A DNA stretch of 64,000 nucleotides from Sphaerospermopsis torques-reginae ITEP-024 (GCF_019598945.1 NZ_CP080598.1:2790001-2854000); one strand, 5' to 3'; shown: positions 1 through 9,574, numbered from the stretch's first letter. Numbers and translations are program-made. The notes: generated by a model not told the origin, from the letters alone.

Positions 1-143
1 GCTCCAAGGTAATCGAATTACCTTTCTTCAAAGCACTATATGGCGTTTTCCAGTCTCATGCAAAGTTAGCGATGAAATTATCACTAGTTAACTAATTTGC
101 CTGATTTTTTTAGTGAAACTATACGAGATATACTGTAAAACTA

Positions 144-1310
144 TCAAACATGATCAATATCAAAAAAAGATTTCTGTGTTTGAGGTGTAACCGTTTTGAG
201 TGTTTCTTTAATTTTGTAACTCACATTTCCTGATACATACCATGATTCTACTGATGGTAGGAGAGATTGAAATTTAGGGGAAAGTGCCTGATGAATTGCA
301 TCCATAATACTTGTACTATCTTCCGATACATCAATTATAGATTTGGCTTTTAGCCTACCCTTTTGGCGATCGCCAATATTTACTGTGGCTTTTTTCAGAG
401 CGGGGGCTTCAGTAATTCCACTGGAGGAATTCCCCACAATTACATCTGCTTCACGCATTAAACTTAAATACCGTTGTTGACCTAGGGAAACAAATGCCTT
501 AGCACGATGTTGATTGCTTTTCACCCATTGATCAATCTGCTCAATTAAAACTCTTCCCCCTGTGTCCGCATTGGGATAAGTTAAAATCACTGTTGCCTGA
601 GGAAAAGCATCCAGAGCAGTTAATAACTCTCCCATGGCAATAGCCGGTGATTGTTCATCTAAAGTCACGGGATGATAGGTAACCAGAAAAATGGGTGATA
701 GTAATTTTATTCCCAAAAACTTTTCTAGGGTTGGGCGATCGCACCAATCTAAACGCCCTAGATGATCTAGTCCTGGTGCACCTAGGTTAAAAACTCGTTC
801 TGGGGATTCTCCCAATTGAATGACGCGCTGGCGGTAGGGTTCTGCGGCTACAAAATGCCACTGGGCAAATTTGGTAATAGCGTGGCGAATTTGCTCATCG
901 AATGCGCCCTCTGTTGTTTCTCCCCCATGTATATGAGCTATGGGAACCCGGTAAACCATTGCTGCTTGGGCTGCTGCTAAAACTTCAAAGCGATCGCCTA
1001 AAACCACCAAAATATCAGGCTTTAATCGCTCCAAAGCATCCGCAAACCCAATCACACCCAAACCAATGGATTTTGCTATACCTACAGGTGTATCAGATGA
1101 TAACAACATTTCTACCTTGGCATCAATGGTAAAACCATCAGCTTCAATTTGCTGATAGGTTAAACCAAACTCAGGGGACAGGTGCATCCCTGTAGCGATG
1201 ATTTGCAACTGTAAATCGGGGTCATCAGCAATCTCTTTCATTAACCAGTAGAGCAAACCATACTCAGCCCTGGTTCCTGTGACAATACAAACTTTACGGA
1301 CTACTGTCAT
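144..1310 (-). CDS. legG: UDP/GDP-GlcNAc 2-epimerase (hydrolysing), NeuC/LegG family
   Basis: The 388-residue product has the hydrolysing sugar-nucleotide 2-epimerase fold: GTRAEYGLL at residues 12-20, the HIHGGETTEGAFDEQIRHA block near 125-145, and VGNSSSGITEAP near 290 followed by NIGDRQKGR. The family removes the nucleotide and inverts C2 to give a free ManNAc-type sugar, the precursor of sialic or legionaminic acid. The start codon overlaps the stop of the upstream legC by four bases (ATGA), so the two are translationally coupled. With legC and legB next to it, the legionaminic variant (LegG) is likelier than sialic NeuC; this is inferred from context. The synthase and CMP-transferase expected to follow would lie left of the window. 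Bases 1-143 hold no gene I can support. Confidence 0.9.
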   Translation of the reverse strand: MTVVRKVCIVTGTRAEYGLLYWLMKEIADDPDLQLQIIATGMHLSPEFGLTYQQIEADGFTIDAKVEMLLSSDTPVGIAKSIGLGVIGFADALERLKPDILVVLGDRFEVLAAAQAAMVYRVPIAHIHGGETTEGAFDEQIRHAITKFAQWHFVAAEPYRQRVIQLGESPERVFNLGAPGLDHLGRLDWCDRPTLEKFLGIKLLSPIFLVTYHPVTLDEQSPAIAMGELLTALDAFPQATVILTYPNADTGGRVLIEQIDQWVKSNQHRAKAFVSLGQQRYLSLMREADVIVGNSSSGITEAPALKKATVNIGDRQKGRLKAKSIIDVSEDSTSIMDAIHQALSPKFQSLLPSVESWYVSGNVSYKIKETLKTVTPQTQKSFFDIDHV

Positions 1311-2482
1311 CTCTGAACGCCTACAAGATTTGCACTACTTGGTACATTGATCAAGCTTGCTTCCAACCGCTCCGCCACAGGTAAGGGAGCATGAGGACAA
1401 TTAACATACATAGGCAGCTTATGCAACAGTGTCCAAGTGGGACGACACTGATAACCTGCATCATTTGCTAATCCTAACAGGCGATCGCGCATCTCAAAAC
1501 TTGGTTTTTGCAATCGTAAAGTGTTGAGCCAGTAATTACTTATACTACTTAATGGTTCAGCTACAAACTCAATACCCTTGACATCCCTAAACACTTCCTG
1601 ATAGCGCCGTGCCAAGGAACGTTTACGCTGCAACAGTTCGGGTAATTTCTCCATTTGGGCACAACCCAGGGCAGCGTTCAAATTCGGCAACCGATAATTC
1701 CAAGCTACCTGATCGTGAAAAAATTCCCAGCGATGGGGCAGTTTAGCTGTAGTTGTCAAATGTTTAGCTTGTCGAGCTAATTCCTGATCATTGGTTAAAA
1801 TCACACCTCCACCGCCCGTAGTAATCACCTTATTCCCATTAAAGCTCAAGGTTCCCAACAGTCCTACAGTACCCGTATGTTGTCCTTTATAAGCACTCCC
1901 CAAAGATTCCGCTGCATCTTCCACCACAGGTAAATTGTAATTATCCGCTAAAGCCAGCAGTGATGCCATATCCACAGGGTGACCATAAGTGTGCATCGGT
2001 ACAATCGCTGCAATTCTTCTTCCTGTATGACGGTTAATTAACTTTCCACCTTTTTCCTGGCTACATTCCTGTAGGTACTCTCCCAAACTTGAGATATCTA
2101 TTCCCAAGGTTGACCAATCACTATCAATAAAATGGGGAATCGCACCACAATGAACCACCGCATTAGCCGTAGCTACAAAGGACAAAGCTGGAATTAACAC
2201 CTCATCTTCTGTTTGCACCCCTGCTAACAGCAGGGCTATGTGTAGCGCAGCAGTACCATTAACCACAGCAACAGCATATTTTGCTGCCGTGTAATCTGCC
2301 AACATCGCCTCAAAGCGGTCAACATACTTACCCACGGAAGAAACAAAGGTCGAATCTAGGCAATCTTTGACCAATTCCCACTCATTACCAGTAAATTCTG
2401 GTTCGTGGAGTGGAATAAAAGGTTTAGGCTCTCCCAATACCCTGTGTAAACCTTGTAAAAATTCCTGATCTAACCTGTCCAC
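1307..2482 (-). CDS. legC: LegC-type PLP-dependent nucleotide-sugar aminotransferase
   Basis: A 391-residue DegT/DnrJ/EryC1 aminotransferase. The PLP lysine is K218 in SFNGNKVITTGGGG, and the conserved aspartate lies in VVEDAAESLG near residue 188. The family transfers an amino group to C4 of a 4-keto-6-deoxy sugar nucleotide. A long stretch near 136-156 between the two cofactor motifs fits the LegC subgroup. It sits 14 bases downstream of legB and overlaps legG by four bases, matching the order of steps dehydratase, aminotransferase, epimerase. The acetyltransferase that follows LegC in known pathways is not evident nearby. The exact substrate nucleotide (UDP or GDP) cannot be read from sequence. 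Confidence 0.88.
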   Translation of the reverse strand: MDRLDQEFLQGLHRVLGEPKPFIPLHEPEFTGNEWELVKDCLDSTFVSSVGKYVDRFEAMLADYTAAKYAVAVVNGTAALHIALLLAGVQTEDEVLIPALSFVATANAVVHCGAIPHFIDSDWSTLGIDISSLGEYLQECSQEKGGKLINRHTGRRIAAIVPMHTYGHPVDMASLLALADNYNLPVVEDAAESLGSAYKGQHTGTVGLLGTLSFNGNKVITTGGGGVILTNDQELARQAKHLTTTAKLPHRWEFFHDQVAWNYRLPNLNAALGCAQMEKLPELLQRKRSLARRYQEVFRDVKGIEFVAEPLSSISNYWLNTLRLQKPSFEMRDRLLGLANDAGYQCRPTWTLLHKLPMYVNCPHAPLPVAERLEASLINVPSSANLVGVQR

Positions 2483-2496
2483 CCCTCAAATACCCC

Positions 2497-3495
2497 TCAA
2501 ATATTATACTGATTGCTCTTATACCCGACTAAGTTAGCCGGATTCATAAACCATGCTGCTGTTTCTGCCAATCCGCGTTTAAAACCCTCTCGTCCACCAT
2601 AAAGGGGTTCCCAACCCACAAGCCGTTTAGCCTTACTATTGTCAGCCCATAACCTGTTTACTTCACTTTTCTCAGGACGCAAGCGGACATCATCAGTTTC
2701 TATTTCTATATCAACACCCATAGCCTCGGCAATTAAATTAACCGTGTCACCAATAGAAATTTCAAAATTACTACCGATATTAATCACCTCTCCCACAGAG
2801 TTTTGGGATTCTGCTATGGTAATAAATCCTCGCACAGTATCTTTAACGTAATTAAAATCCCTAGTGGGATGTAAGGCTCCCAATTTAATTTTGCGATTTC
2901 CATTGGCAATTTGCGTAATTACCGTAGGAATAACCGCCCTAGCTGACTGTCGTGGTCCGTAAGTGTTAAAAGGACGAATAATAGACACAGGTGTACCAAA
3001 AGAGCGGTAAAAAGACATGGCTACTTGATCAGCCCCTATCTTACTGGCAGAATAGGGAGACTGACCTTGCAATGGATGCTCTTCTGTAATTGGTACAAAT
3101 TGAGCCGTTCCATAAACCTCACTGGTAGAGGTATGAACGACTTTTTGCACACCCAATTCCCGCGCAGCCTGAACCACATTGAGAGTACCTGTAATATTAG
3201 TATCGACATAGGTAGCAGGGGAATGATAGGAGTAAGGAATAGCAATCAGGGCTGCTAAGTGTAAAACAATGTCACATCCCTGCATGGCAGATTTAACACC
3301 GTAAGGATCACGAATATCCCCGGAAAATACCTCTAAACTATCAAGGATTTCCTTGGGAGAATGGTCGAGCCAACCCCAGGAATTGAAAGAGTTGTAAAGA
3401 ACGAAAGCACGAACCTGATAACCTTGACTGACCAAAGACTCTGTAAGATGAGAGCCAATAAAACCATCAGCACCTGTAACTAAGATTGTTTTCAT
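2497..3495 (-). CDS. legB: NAD-dependent sugar-nucleotide 4,6-dehydratase, LegB type
   Basis: A 332-residue extended short-chain dehydrogenase. The dinucleotide motif GADGFIGSHL is at residues 8-17, the catalytic pair is Y148 and K152 in YSASK, and the TSTSEVYG and RPFNTYGPRQ blocks are typical of 4,6-dehydratases. It would convert GlcNAc-nucleotide to the 4-keto-6-deoxy form, the first step of the legionaminic branch. It lies 14 bases upstream of legC and 12 bases downstream of the ABC transporter gene, so all are probably one transcript. A GDP-mannose 4,6-dehydratase-like role is the main alternative; the legC and legG neighbours argue for LegB. Confidence 0.87.
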   Translation of the reverse strand: MKTILVTGADGFIGSHLTESLVSQGYQVRAFVLYNSFNSWGWLDHSPKEILDSLEVFSGDIRDPYGVKSAMQGCDIVLHLAALIAIPYSYHSPATYVDTNITGTLNVVQAARELGVQKVVHTSTSEVYGTAQFVPITEEHPLQGQSPYSASKIGADQVAMSFYRSFGTPVSIIRPFNTYGPRQSARAVIPTVITQIANGNRKIKLGALHPTRDFNYVKDTVRGFITIAESQNSVGEVINIGSNFEISIGDTVNLIAEAMGVDIEIETDDVRLRPEKSEVNRLWADNSKAKRLVGWEPLYGGREGFKRGLAETAAWFMNPANLVGYKSNQYNI

Positions 3496-3507
3496 GAATT
3501 AATATTT

Positions 3508-5316
3508 TTACTCCACACCACTCAAAGCCATAGTGCGAAAACTGGGACTATTAGCCAATAATTCCTCATAAGTTCCCTGTGCCACCAAACGACCCTGATC
3601 CAAATGAAAAATGCGATCGCATTTCTGTACCGTCGTCAACCGATGGGCAATTAAAATCACCGTCAGTTGATGACTCAACCCCTCAATAGCCCCCATCACC
3701 TCCCGTTCTGTCTCATTATCCAAGGCACTGGTCGCCTCATCTAAGACAATCACTGATGCCCGTTTATATAATGCCCTGGCGATGCCAATACGCTGCCGTT
3801 GACCGCCCGACAAACGAATCCCTCGTTCTCCCACTATTTCCCCATAACCCTCAGTCCGACTTTCAATGAAGTCGGCAATTTGAGCTAATCGTGCCGCCTG
3901 CCGCACCCGATCCAGATCAATTTCACTGCGGGGAACCCCAAAAGCGATATTCTCTGCCACAGTAGCATCACTGAGAAAAATACTCTGGGGTACATGGGCA
4001 ATGGTACGCTGCCAACGGTGTAAACGTTCCCCTATCAAGGCTGCGCCATCCACCAACACTTCCCCCCGTTCTGGCTGTAATAGACCCAAAATCATATCCG
4101 CAGTGGTACTCTTACCACTACCGGTAGTTCCTACAAAACCAACTGTAGTATTAGCCTTAATCTGTAAACATAGGTCTTGTAATACCCAGGGTGTAGAGTC
4201 TGTATAACGAAACCACACCCCTTGTAAGCGCAACTCATTGTCTAGAGGTTGACCCACCCCAGAACCCAGGGAAACCTGGGACACAGGCATGGACAATCTC
4301 CGCAATACGTTTTGCAGAGATACCTGATTCCCACGTATATTAACCAGGGCGTTAAAGCTAGTCTGCAATGCTGGCAATAACCGATTGGCTGCCAAGGTCA
4401 AAGCTCCCAATGTGGGTACTACTTGAGCCAACTGCTGCTGATCATAGGACATAGATACAGCGATCAGGGCAATGGTAACCATAGCCACAGCCTCTATTAA
4501 ATACCGAGGCAACACACCAATGAAGGCATTATTTGCAACCGCCACACGGGTGGGACGATACGCCTGATCATAGCGGGTGACAAACATCCCCTGATTACTC
4601 TCAAGCAACACATCCCGAATTCCTCCTAATCCCTCTTGGAGATATTTCACCACAAACCGACTTTGACTACTGATGATCTTGCTATTTCGGGCTAGTGCGT
4701 GGCGAGTGTTCCGCAGCAAAATAACATAAGTTATCCCCAAAACTGCCGCCGTACTTAGGGCAACTCCCAGATTAATTGCCAAAATTGACAGCACCAAAGC
4801 TAGTACAATTATACTATTAACCACCAGATTCAGAACAGCTGGTAAAACAGATGAACTCACACTCTGAAGATCCTGGGTAATATCGGCAATTAATTCATTA
4901 CTACTATGACGCACATGAAAACTGTAAGGTTGTAACAGGGTACGACGATACACTTCACAACTCAAATCACTGGACACCATTGCCGAAAATCGTAACTGCC
5001 AGCGCAATGTCAGCAGTCGCAACCCATTAGCCAAGACTACCGCCGATCCAAAGCTCCCCCCTAACCACGCCACCAGTTGAAAAGTATTAGTTACCCCCAA
5101 CTGCACCCAAAGGGGTTGCAAAGTCGGATTCAGCACACCCTCGGCATTACTCAATGCACCTAGGAATGGTAACACAGCCCCCAAGCTTACTACCTCACTT
5201 GCCGCCGTCACTACCATCAGCACTAGTAACCATAACATTTGTCTTTGCCGAGCTAAAGGTAACAAATGATATAATTGCCGCAGGTTTTGTATCAGGGATG
5301 CTTGTTTTTCTATCAT
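3508..5316 (-). CDS. ABC transporter, fused permease and ATPase, PglK/MsbA-like
   Basis: A 602-residue half-transporter. The first 330 residues hold about six membrane segments. The ATPase follows, with Walker A GTTGSGKSTT near 393-402, signature LSGGQRQRIGIARALY near 501 and Walker B VIVLDEATSALD near 522, then the H-loop IAHRL. The N-terminal pattern (LLVLMVVTAASEVVSLGAVLPFLGAL) resembles lipid-linked oligosaccharide flippases of the PglK group. Inside an amino-sugar operon it is inferred to flip or export a lipid-linked glycan. A general lipid or peptide exporter cannot be excluded. It is 12 bases upstream of legB. Confidence 0.82.
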   Translation of the reverse strand: MIEKQASLIQNLRQLYHLLPLARQRQMLWLLVLMVVTAASEVVSLGAVLPFLGALSNAEGVLNPTLQPLWVQLGVTNTFQLVAWLGGSFGSAVVLANGLRLLTLRWQLRFSAMVSSDLSCEVYRRTLLQPYSFHVRHSSNELIADITQDLQSVSSSVLPAVLNLVVNSIIVLALVLSILAINLGVALSTAAVLGITYVILLRNTRHALARNSKIISSQSRFVVKYLQEGLGGIRDVLLESNQGMFVTRYDQAYRPTRVAVANNAFIGVLPRYLIEAVAMVTIALIAVSMSYDQQQLAQVVPTLGALTLAANRLLPALQTSFNALVNIRGNQVSLQNVLRRLSMPVSQVSLGSGVGQPLDNELRLQGVWFRYTDSTPWVLQDLCLQIKANTTVGFVGTTGSGKSTTADMILGLLQPERGEVLVDGAALIGERLHRWQRTIAHVPQSIFLSDATVAENIAFGVPRSEIDLDRVRQAARLAQIADFIESRTEGYGEIVGERGIRLSGGQRQRIGIARALYKRASVIVLDEATSALDNETEREVMGAIEGLSHQLTVILIAHRLTTVQKCDRIFHLDQGRLVAQGTYEELLANSPSFRTMALSGVE

Positions 5317-5512
5317 CTTAGATGGCTTGTTGACTGCTTGGGGGGAAGATGTTGATTAATCAATGAAATTCTGTGTTGAGGATGTTTTCAACCGGAAATA
5401 TTTGAGTTTCAATACAACCTAGTTTATTTTTAGGCAGACGGACATATTCACTTGCTGTCAAATCGGAGGGAAGTCGGATCATTAGGAAATGATTTTAGCC
5501 TCTGATAAAGTC

Positions 5513-6664
5513 CTATTTCATAGCCTTATCTACAGCCTTAACAACCACCTCAATTTTCTCAGACTCCAACTCCGGCCAAATGGGCAAACTCAAAACCTCC
5601 GTAGCTAACAAATCACTAACCGGGTTAACAGAATACTCCCCTTGATAAACAGGTAACTTATCCTGGGGAATGGGATAATAAATCATGGAGCCAATGCTCT
5701 CACCAGCCAAGTACTGCTGTACACTGTCACGATTATCGCCGATTATCCTAATGGTATACTGGTGAAACACATGACCATCGGTAATTACTGGAGTAATCAC
5801 ACCCGAAACATCAGCCAACAAATTATTGTAAATTTTAGCCGCCTGTCGCCTCCCCTGATTCCACTGGTCAATATACTGTAGCTTCACCCGTAAAATCGCC
5901 GCTTGCAGGGTATCTAACCGGGAATTGTAGCCCAATATCTCATTGTGATATTTCTTTTTTGCCCCATGTACTCGCAACATCCGGGCTAATTCTGCCACTT
6001 GGTCATCATTTGTGACTACCATGCCCCCATCCCCATAACAGCCCAAATTCTTAGAAGGGAAAAAGGAATAAGCACCTACATCACCAATAGTTCCGGTGAA
6101 CTTACCTTGAATAGCATCCCTAGTACTTTCTTGACAATCCTCCTTACATCCAGGACAGCCACCGTAATACCTAGATCCAAAAGATTGGGCGCAATCTTCA
6201 ATTACCTTTAACCCATACTCCTGGGCAATATCCATAATTTGCCCCATCGCAGCGGGATTACCATAGAGATGCACAGGCATAATCGCCTTGGTATTAGGTG
6301 TGATATGCTTCCTAATAGCTTCTGGGTCAATGTTAAAACTCTGGGGGTCAATATCAGCAAAAATTGGCTTTGCACCCACGGTACTGATAGATTCAGCAGT
6401 AGCAAAAAAAGAAAATGGGGTAGTAATTACCTCATCCCCCACTCCAATACCCAGAGCGCGTAAACCAATCACCAAGGCATCTGTGCCGGAGTTAACAGCA
6501 ACTGTATGTTTTACCCCTAAATACTCTGCCACCTCCTGCTCAAACAGCTTGACATCAGGCCCCATAATAAATTGGCCAGACTCCAAGACTCGATTCATCG
6601 CTGCTTGCACTTGGTCTTGAATTTGCTCGTACTGAGGTTTGAGGTCAAGAACGGGGATTTTCAT
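5513..6664 (-). CDS. wbpE: PLP aminotransferase for 3-keto uronic sugar nucleotide, WbpE/WlbC-like
   Basis: A 383-residue DegT/DnrJ/EryC1 aminotransferase, with the PLP lysine at K205 in FFPSKNLGCYGDGGM and the conserved aspartate in VIEDCAQSFG near 157. The FFPSK-LGCYGDGG signature is that of WbpE/WlbC enzymes, which aminate the 3-keto intermediate made by WbpB in UDP-GlcNAc3NAcA synthesis. The genes for wbpA, wbpB and wbpD lie upstream on the same strand, completing the set. An insertion near residues 166-190 carries three closely spaced cysteines (C170, C173, C177). The gene is separated from the rest of the wbp set by a three-gene cassette. Confidence 0.85.
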   Translation of the reverse strand: MKIPVLDLKPQYEQIQDQVQAAMNRVLESGQFIMGPDVKLFEQEVAEYLGVKHTVAVNSGTDALVIGLRALGIGVGDEVITTPFSFFATAESISTVGAKPIFADIDPQSFNIDPEAIRKHITPNTKAIMPVHLYGNPAAMGQIMDIAQEYGLKVIEDCAQSFGSRYYGGCPGCKEDCQESTRDAIQGKFTGTIGDVGAYSFFPSKNLGCYGDGGMVVTNDDQVAELARMLRVHGAKKKYHNEILGYNSRLDTLQAAILRVKLQYIDQWNQGRRQAAKIYNNLLADVSGVITPVITDGHVFHQYTIRIIGDNRDSVQQYLAGESIGSMIYYPIPQDKLPVYQGEYSVNPVSDLLATEVLSLPIWPELESEKIEVVVKAVDKAMK

Positions 6665-6850
6665 AATAGTGTCTTTTTGAGTGAGTTATTATTTGTTTAG
6701 GAGGTATCTAGGAATGTTTTAGATGCATACGGGGTTATGGCAGGGTAAATGATGGTTTCCGAGAGCTTTTTTTCCTAGTTCCACATTTCGAGCTTTTTTG
6801 CGCTGAAAAAAATTCACTTCGTTATACCTGCTTTTTGGGAGGTGTAAGCA

Positions 6851-6876
6851 CTTTTTGATACTGTATCGTCAAAAAG
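6851..6876. terminator. Hairpin downstream of the 3-hydroxyacyl-CoA dehydrogenase-like gene
   Basis: CTTTTTGA and TCAAAAAG form an 8-bp stem around a ten-base centre. It lies about 85 bases beyond the leftward dehydrogenase-like gene and before wbpE. It may end or attenuate the cassette transcript. There is no strong T-run after it on the minus strand, so the call is tentative. Confidence 0.35.
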
Positions 6877-6959
6877 CCTACGTCATAATCTTCATCAAAG
6901 ACACTTTTAAATATTTATTATGGAAGTAGAGACTGTAAACTCTCATCGTTAATTTGTTA

Positions 6960-7766
6960 TTAACATGGCAGATCCAAATAGTCACGAATACTTGTCTGAT
7001 TTTTTCTACCAAACGCCGAACAATTAATTGCTTTTTCCAGTGATCTGGGTACATATATACTATTGTCATTCCGGTATAAGTTATGAAAGATTGACAGAGT
7101 TGTGTCAATTCCGATGAGATCTACAATATCAAAAAGATTATATGTTCGCCCCATTCTTCTCATAACTAAATCAATGGCATCTGGTTTATAGCCATAATGT
7201 TCTACGAGCTTAAACGCATTACTTATTTCAGCAAACAGTAAAGAATTTCCAATATAACCCGGGTTATCTTTTACGTATACAATATCAAAGCTTGCCTCAA
7301 CCTTAAGTCTTTTCGTAAGAAAACCCAATTCGGGGCTATTTGTTGCTGTTGTTACACAGAGTTCCACTATTTGGAGGATGAAGATAGGATTAAAAAAATG
7401 CATTCCCACTGCATTTTCATAAACCTCGCTAGGCTTAAAAGAAGATGAATTTGTCAAGAACAAGTAATTATTTGGATTGTAGGTTAGACTTGACAAGACA
7501 TTCTTCTTAACATTAATATCCTCCGGCAAGATGTCATAGGTTATCGCTGGTGGCATAAGAGAAACATCATTAAAAACCGAAAATTCTCCATTTCCAGAAA
7601 AGTCAATGACTCGTTTCAGCTTTCTGGTCTCCAACCTAATATATTTATCTGCTGATGCAGGAGAAACACTTCTAGAGTAGATTCTTGTTTTGTATCCGAG
7701 CATTACAAACAGAGCGGCGATTTGCTGTCCCATAACTCCAAATCCCAGCAAGTTAATGTCTTCCAT
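6960..7766 (-). CDS. 3-hydroxyacyl-CoA dehydrogenase-like protein
   Basis: A 268-residue protein with an N-terminal Rossmann motif GFGVMG at residues 8-13, an SSSFKPSEV segment near 108-116, GMHFFNPIFILQIVEL near 121-136 and a KDNPGYIGNSLL motif near 165. These are hallmarks of FadB/HbdA-type 3-hydroxyacyl-CoA dehydrogenases, including the catalytic histidine in HFFNP. The C-terminal domain (RMGRTYNLFDIVDLIGIDTTL) also fits. It is somewhat short for the family (about 280-300). It sits between polysaccharide genes, next to an LpxD-like acyltransferase; I infer it shapes a hydroxyacyl group for a sugar, but fatty-acid or polyketide use is possible. Confidence 0.75.
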   Translation of the reverse strand: MEDINLLGFGVMGQQIAALFVMLGYKTRIYSRSVSPASADKYIRLETRKLKRVIDFSGNGEFSVFNDVSLMPPAITYDILPEDINVKKNVLSSLTYNPNNYLFLTNSSSFKPSEVYENAVGMHFFNPIFILQIVELCVTTATNSPELGFLTKRLKVEASFDIVYVKDNPGYIGNSLLFAEISNAFKLVEHYGYKPDAIDLVMRRMGRTYNLFDIVDLIGIDTTLSIFHNLYRNDNSIYVPRSLEKAINCSAFGRKNQTSIRDYLDLPC

Positions 7767-7822
7767 AGCTTTTGTGAGATATAACGATTTTTTAGTTTAA
7801 CTGAGTAATTAAATCATCTCCG

Positions 7823-8734
7823 TCATTGCCGATTACTTTCCTCATACCTATTACCTGTGCGTCTCGCGGGATTTCCGACTACTATGGAGTTTTCGGGAAC
7901 GTCTTTATTGACAACAGATCCTATCCCCACAAATGACCGATCACCAACTGACATCTTATTAGTTATAGAAGCATTTGGTGCAATCCAAACACCTTTGCCA
8001 ATAGTTACACTTCCACCAACTATGGAGCAAGCAGTTAACAGTGTTTTTTCTCCAATAACAACATTATGCGCTATATGAACATGATCATCAACTTTAACAT
8101 AACTTCCTATGATTGTCTTCTCTAATGTTGCTTTTACAACTGTGCTAAACGCACCAATTTCGACATTATTACCTATTTCGACACTACCAATATGAGGTAT
8201 GCGAACAGGCGTATTGTCTGCTTCAAAATCAAAGCCGAACCCCTCTTCTCCAATAACTGTATGGGACTTAATCAAGCAGTGGCTACCAATCAAAGTATTA
8301 TCGCCGATGACAACATGATTGCGAATTTCAGTATTATCCCCAATTCTAACATTCTTACCAATAACGACATACTCTCCAATAGTAACGCCAGATCCTAGTA
8401 AAACGCCATCCCCTATAATGGCAGTTTTGGCAATTGTTTCAGAGGGCTTTTCGGCGACAAATCTATTCAAGATTCTCGCAAATTCCAGTCTGGGATTTGA
8501 CACTAAAATGTGTGAGCATCGTAATTCATGTTCATATTCTGGAACAACTAGAGCCAAAATTTGGCCACAATAATTATTTAACGTATTGGCTAACTCTTGA
8601 CTATATTTGTTAGCAAACACTAAACTTCCTGTGGCTATATTACTGATTGAGCTAACCTGAGTTATAGTTAAGTTAGTACCATTTAGCTTAAACCCTAGGA
8701 AATCAGCTATCTCTTGAGATGTTATACTTTCCAT
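7823..8734 (-). CDS. LpxD-like sugar N-acyltransferase, left-handed beta-helix
   Basis: About 303 residues from the ATG at 8734. Reading on to 8776 would need a TTG start. A short N-terminal domain with LVFANKYSQ, like the LpxD uridine-binding domain, is followed by many hexapeptide repeats (for example IGDGVLLGSGVTIGEYVVIG) and the catalytic-type histidine in HVHIAHNVVIG. LpxD proper adds a 3-hydroxyacyl chain to UDP-3-acyl-glucosamine in lipid A synthesis. The position inside a capsule or O-antigen locus, beside a hydroxyacyl-CoA dehydrogenase-like gene, suggests a dedicated paralogue that acylates an amino sugar. The substrate is inferred, not shown. Confidence 0.75.
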   Translation of the reverse strand: MESITSQEIADFLGFKLNGTNLTITQVSSISNIATGSLVFANKYSQELANTLNNYCGQILALVVPEYEHELRCSHILVSNPRLEFARILNRFVAEKPSETIAKTAIIGDGVLLGSGVTIGEYVVIGKNVRIGDNTEIRNHVVIGDNTLIGSHCLIKSHTVIGEEGFGFDFEADNTPVRIPHIGSVEIGNNVEIGAFSTVVKATLEKTIIGSYVKVDDHVHIAHNVVIGEKTLLTACSIVGGSVTIGKGVWIAPNASITNKMSVGDRSFVGIGSVVNKDVPENSIVVGNPARRTGNRYEESNRQ

Positions 8735-8851
8735 ATGCCTTATTTTTATATTTTGTGCAGATGTTATACTAAACAATGTGAATCATGAGATTGTTCCACC
8801 CAACTTAGAACGAGTTTTGAATGATTGAACTTGCCATATTTATTAATTGCT

Positions 8852-9574
8852 TTACTGTAATATGGTTTTAGCTAAACTAATATTTTCGCGTAAGTAAGTC
8901 CGGATTTGTCCATTACAATCTTTGATTGCCTGATAAATCTTATCTGATGGGGACATCTCCTTATCCTTCCACCAAACAGGATGAATCAAAATTTGTAGAC
9001 TACTTTCTTGGAAGTTTTCAATAAACTTTATAGGATCACCAGACCTAAAATTATGGTTACTATCTGAGATATACTTGTGTTTCGCGAAAAGCCTACTATT
9101 ATAAGTATTAATCAAACCTTGTGGACAAAAGTCGGATCCCAAGATTCCTTGTGGTGGACGGTGAAAGCTAAAACTACTAACCTGGCATTGTAACAAGTCT
9201 TCAAGAATTGAAGCTTGTTGTTTAACATGAAGATCAAGCTCACCCATGCTAAGATTCATTTGAGGTACAAAGTGTAATCCAATGTCGTGCCCTAAAGAAA
9301 TTATCTCTTTCGCTGTGTCTCTATTGAAAGGACTAAATAAATTATAAGTATCGCATTCCAGCATGACGAAATAACTGGAGTTCACCCCTAGTTCTTTTTC
9401 CAGCTTTGCCAGTTCTAGTGCGTAAGTTAGGTTTAAGTCAACATCATGCCTCAAATACACTTTCCTATTGTTGTGGGAGTCAACTTGATTGTCGGTAAAC
9501 CGAACGAAGTTAAACGACTTTCTTTGTAAAACCCACATCATATGTCGGTAGTAGTCATAGGTAAATAGATTCAT
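8852..9574 (-). CDS. Polysaccharide-deacetylase-like protein
   Basis: A 240-residue protein resembling the NodB-fold group found in glycan loci (WbmS-like). It has LRHDVDLNLTYALELA near residues 41-56, holding the metal-binding HDVD, then LGHDIGLHFVPQ near 93, SFSFHRPPQG near 133 and LIHPVWW near 195. The family hydrolyses N- or O-acyl groups, or acts in glycan modification. It heads the leftward three-gene cassette. With an acyltransferase downstream it could remove an acetyl group before another acyl group is added; that order is inference. Confidence 0.68.
   Translation of the reverse strand: MNLFTYDYYRHMMWVLQRKSFNFVRFTDNQVDSHNNRKVYLRHDVDLNLTYALELAKLEKELGVNSSYFVMLECDTYNLFSPFNRDTAKEIISLGHDIGLHFVPQMNLSMGELDLHVKQQASILEDLLQCQVSSFSFHRPPQGILGSDFCPQGLINTYNSRLFAKHKYISDSNHNFRSGDPIKFIENFQESSLQILIHPVWWKDKEMSPSDKIYQAIKDCNGQIRTYLRENISLAKTILQ

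Noticed and set aside
1..143. Start of another leftward sugar gene at the window edge (a short LKKGNSITLE frame)
   Set aside because: Only about ten codons before the edge and stops upstream; too short to support, though a SAF-like segment is conceivable.
3025..3258. Plus-strand frame opposite legB
   Set aside because: Antisense shadow of a well-supported gene; no independent support.
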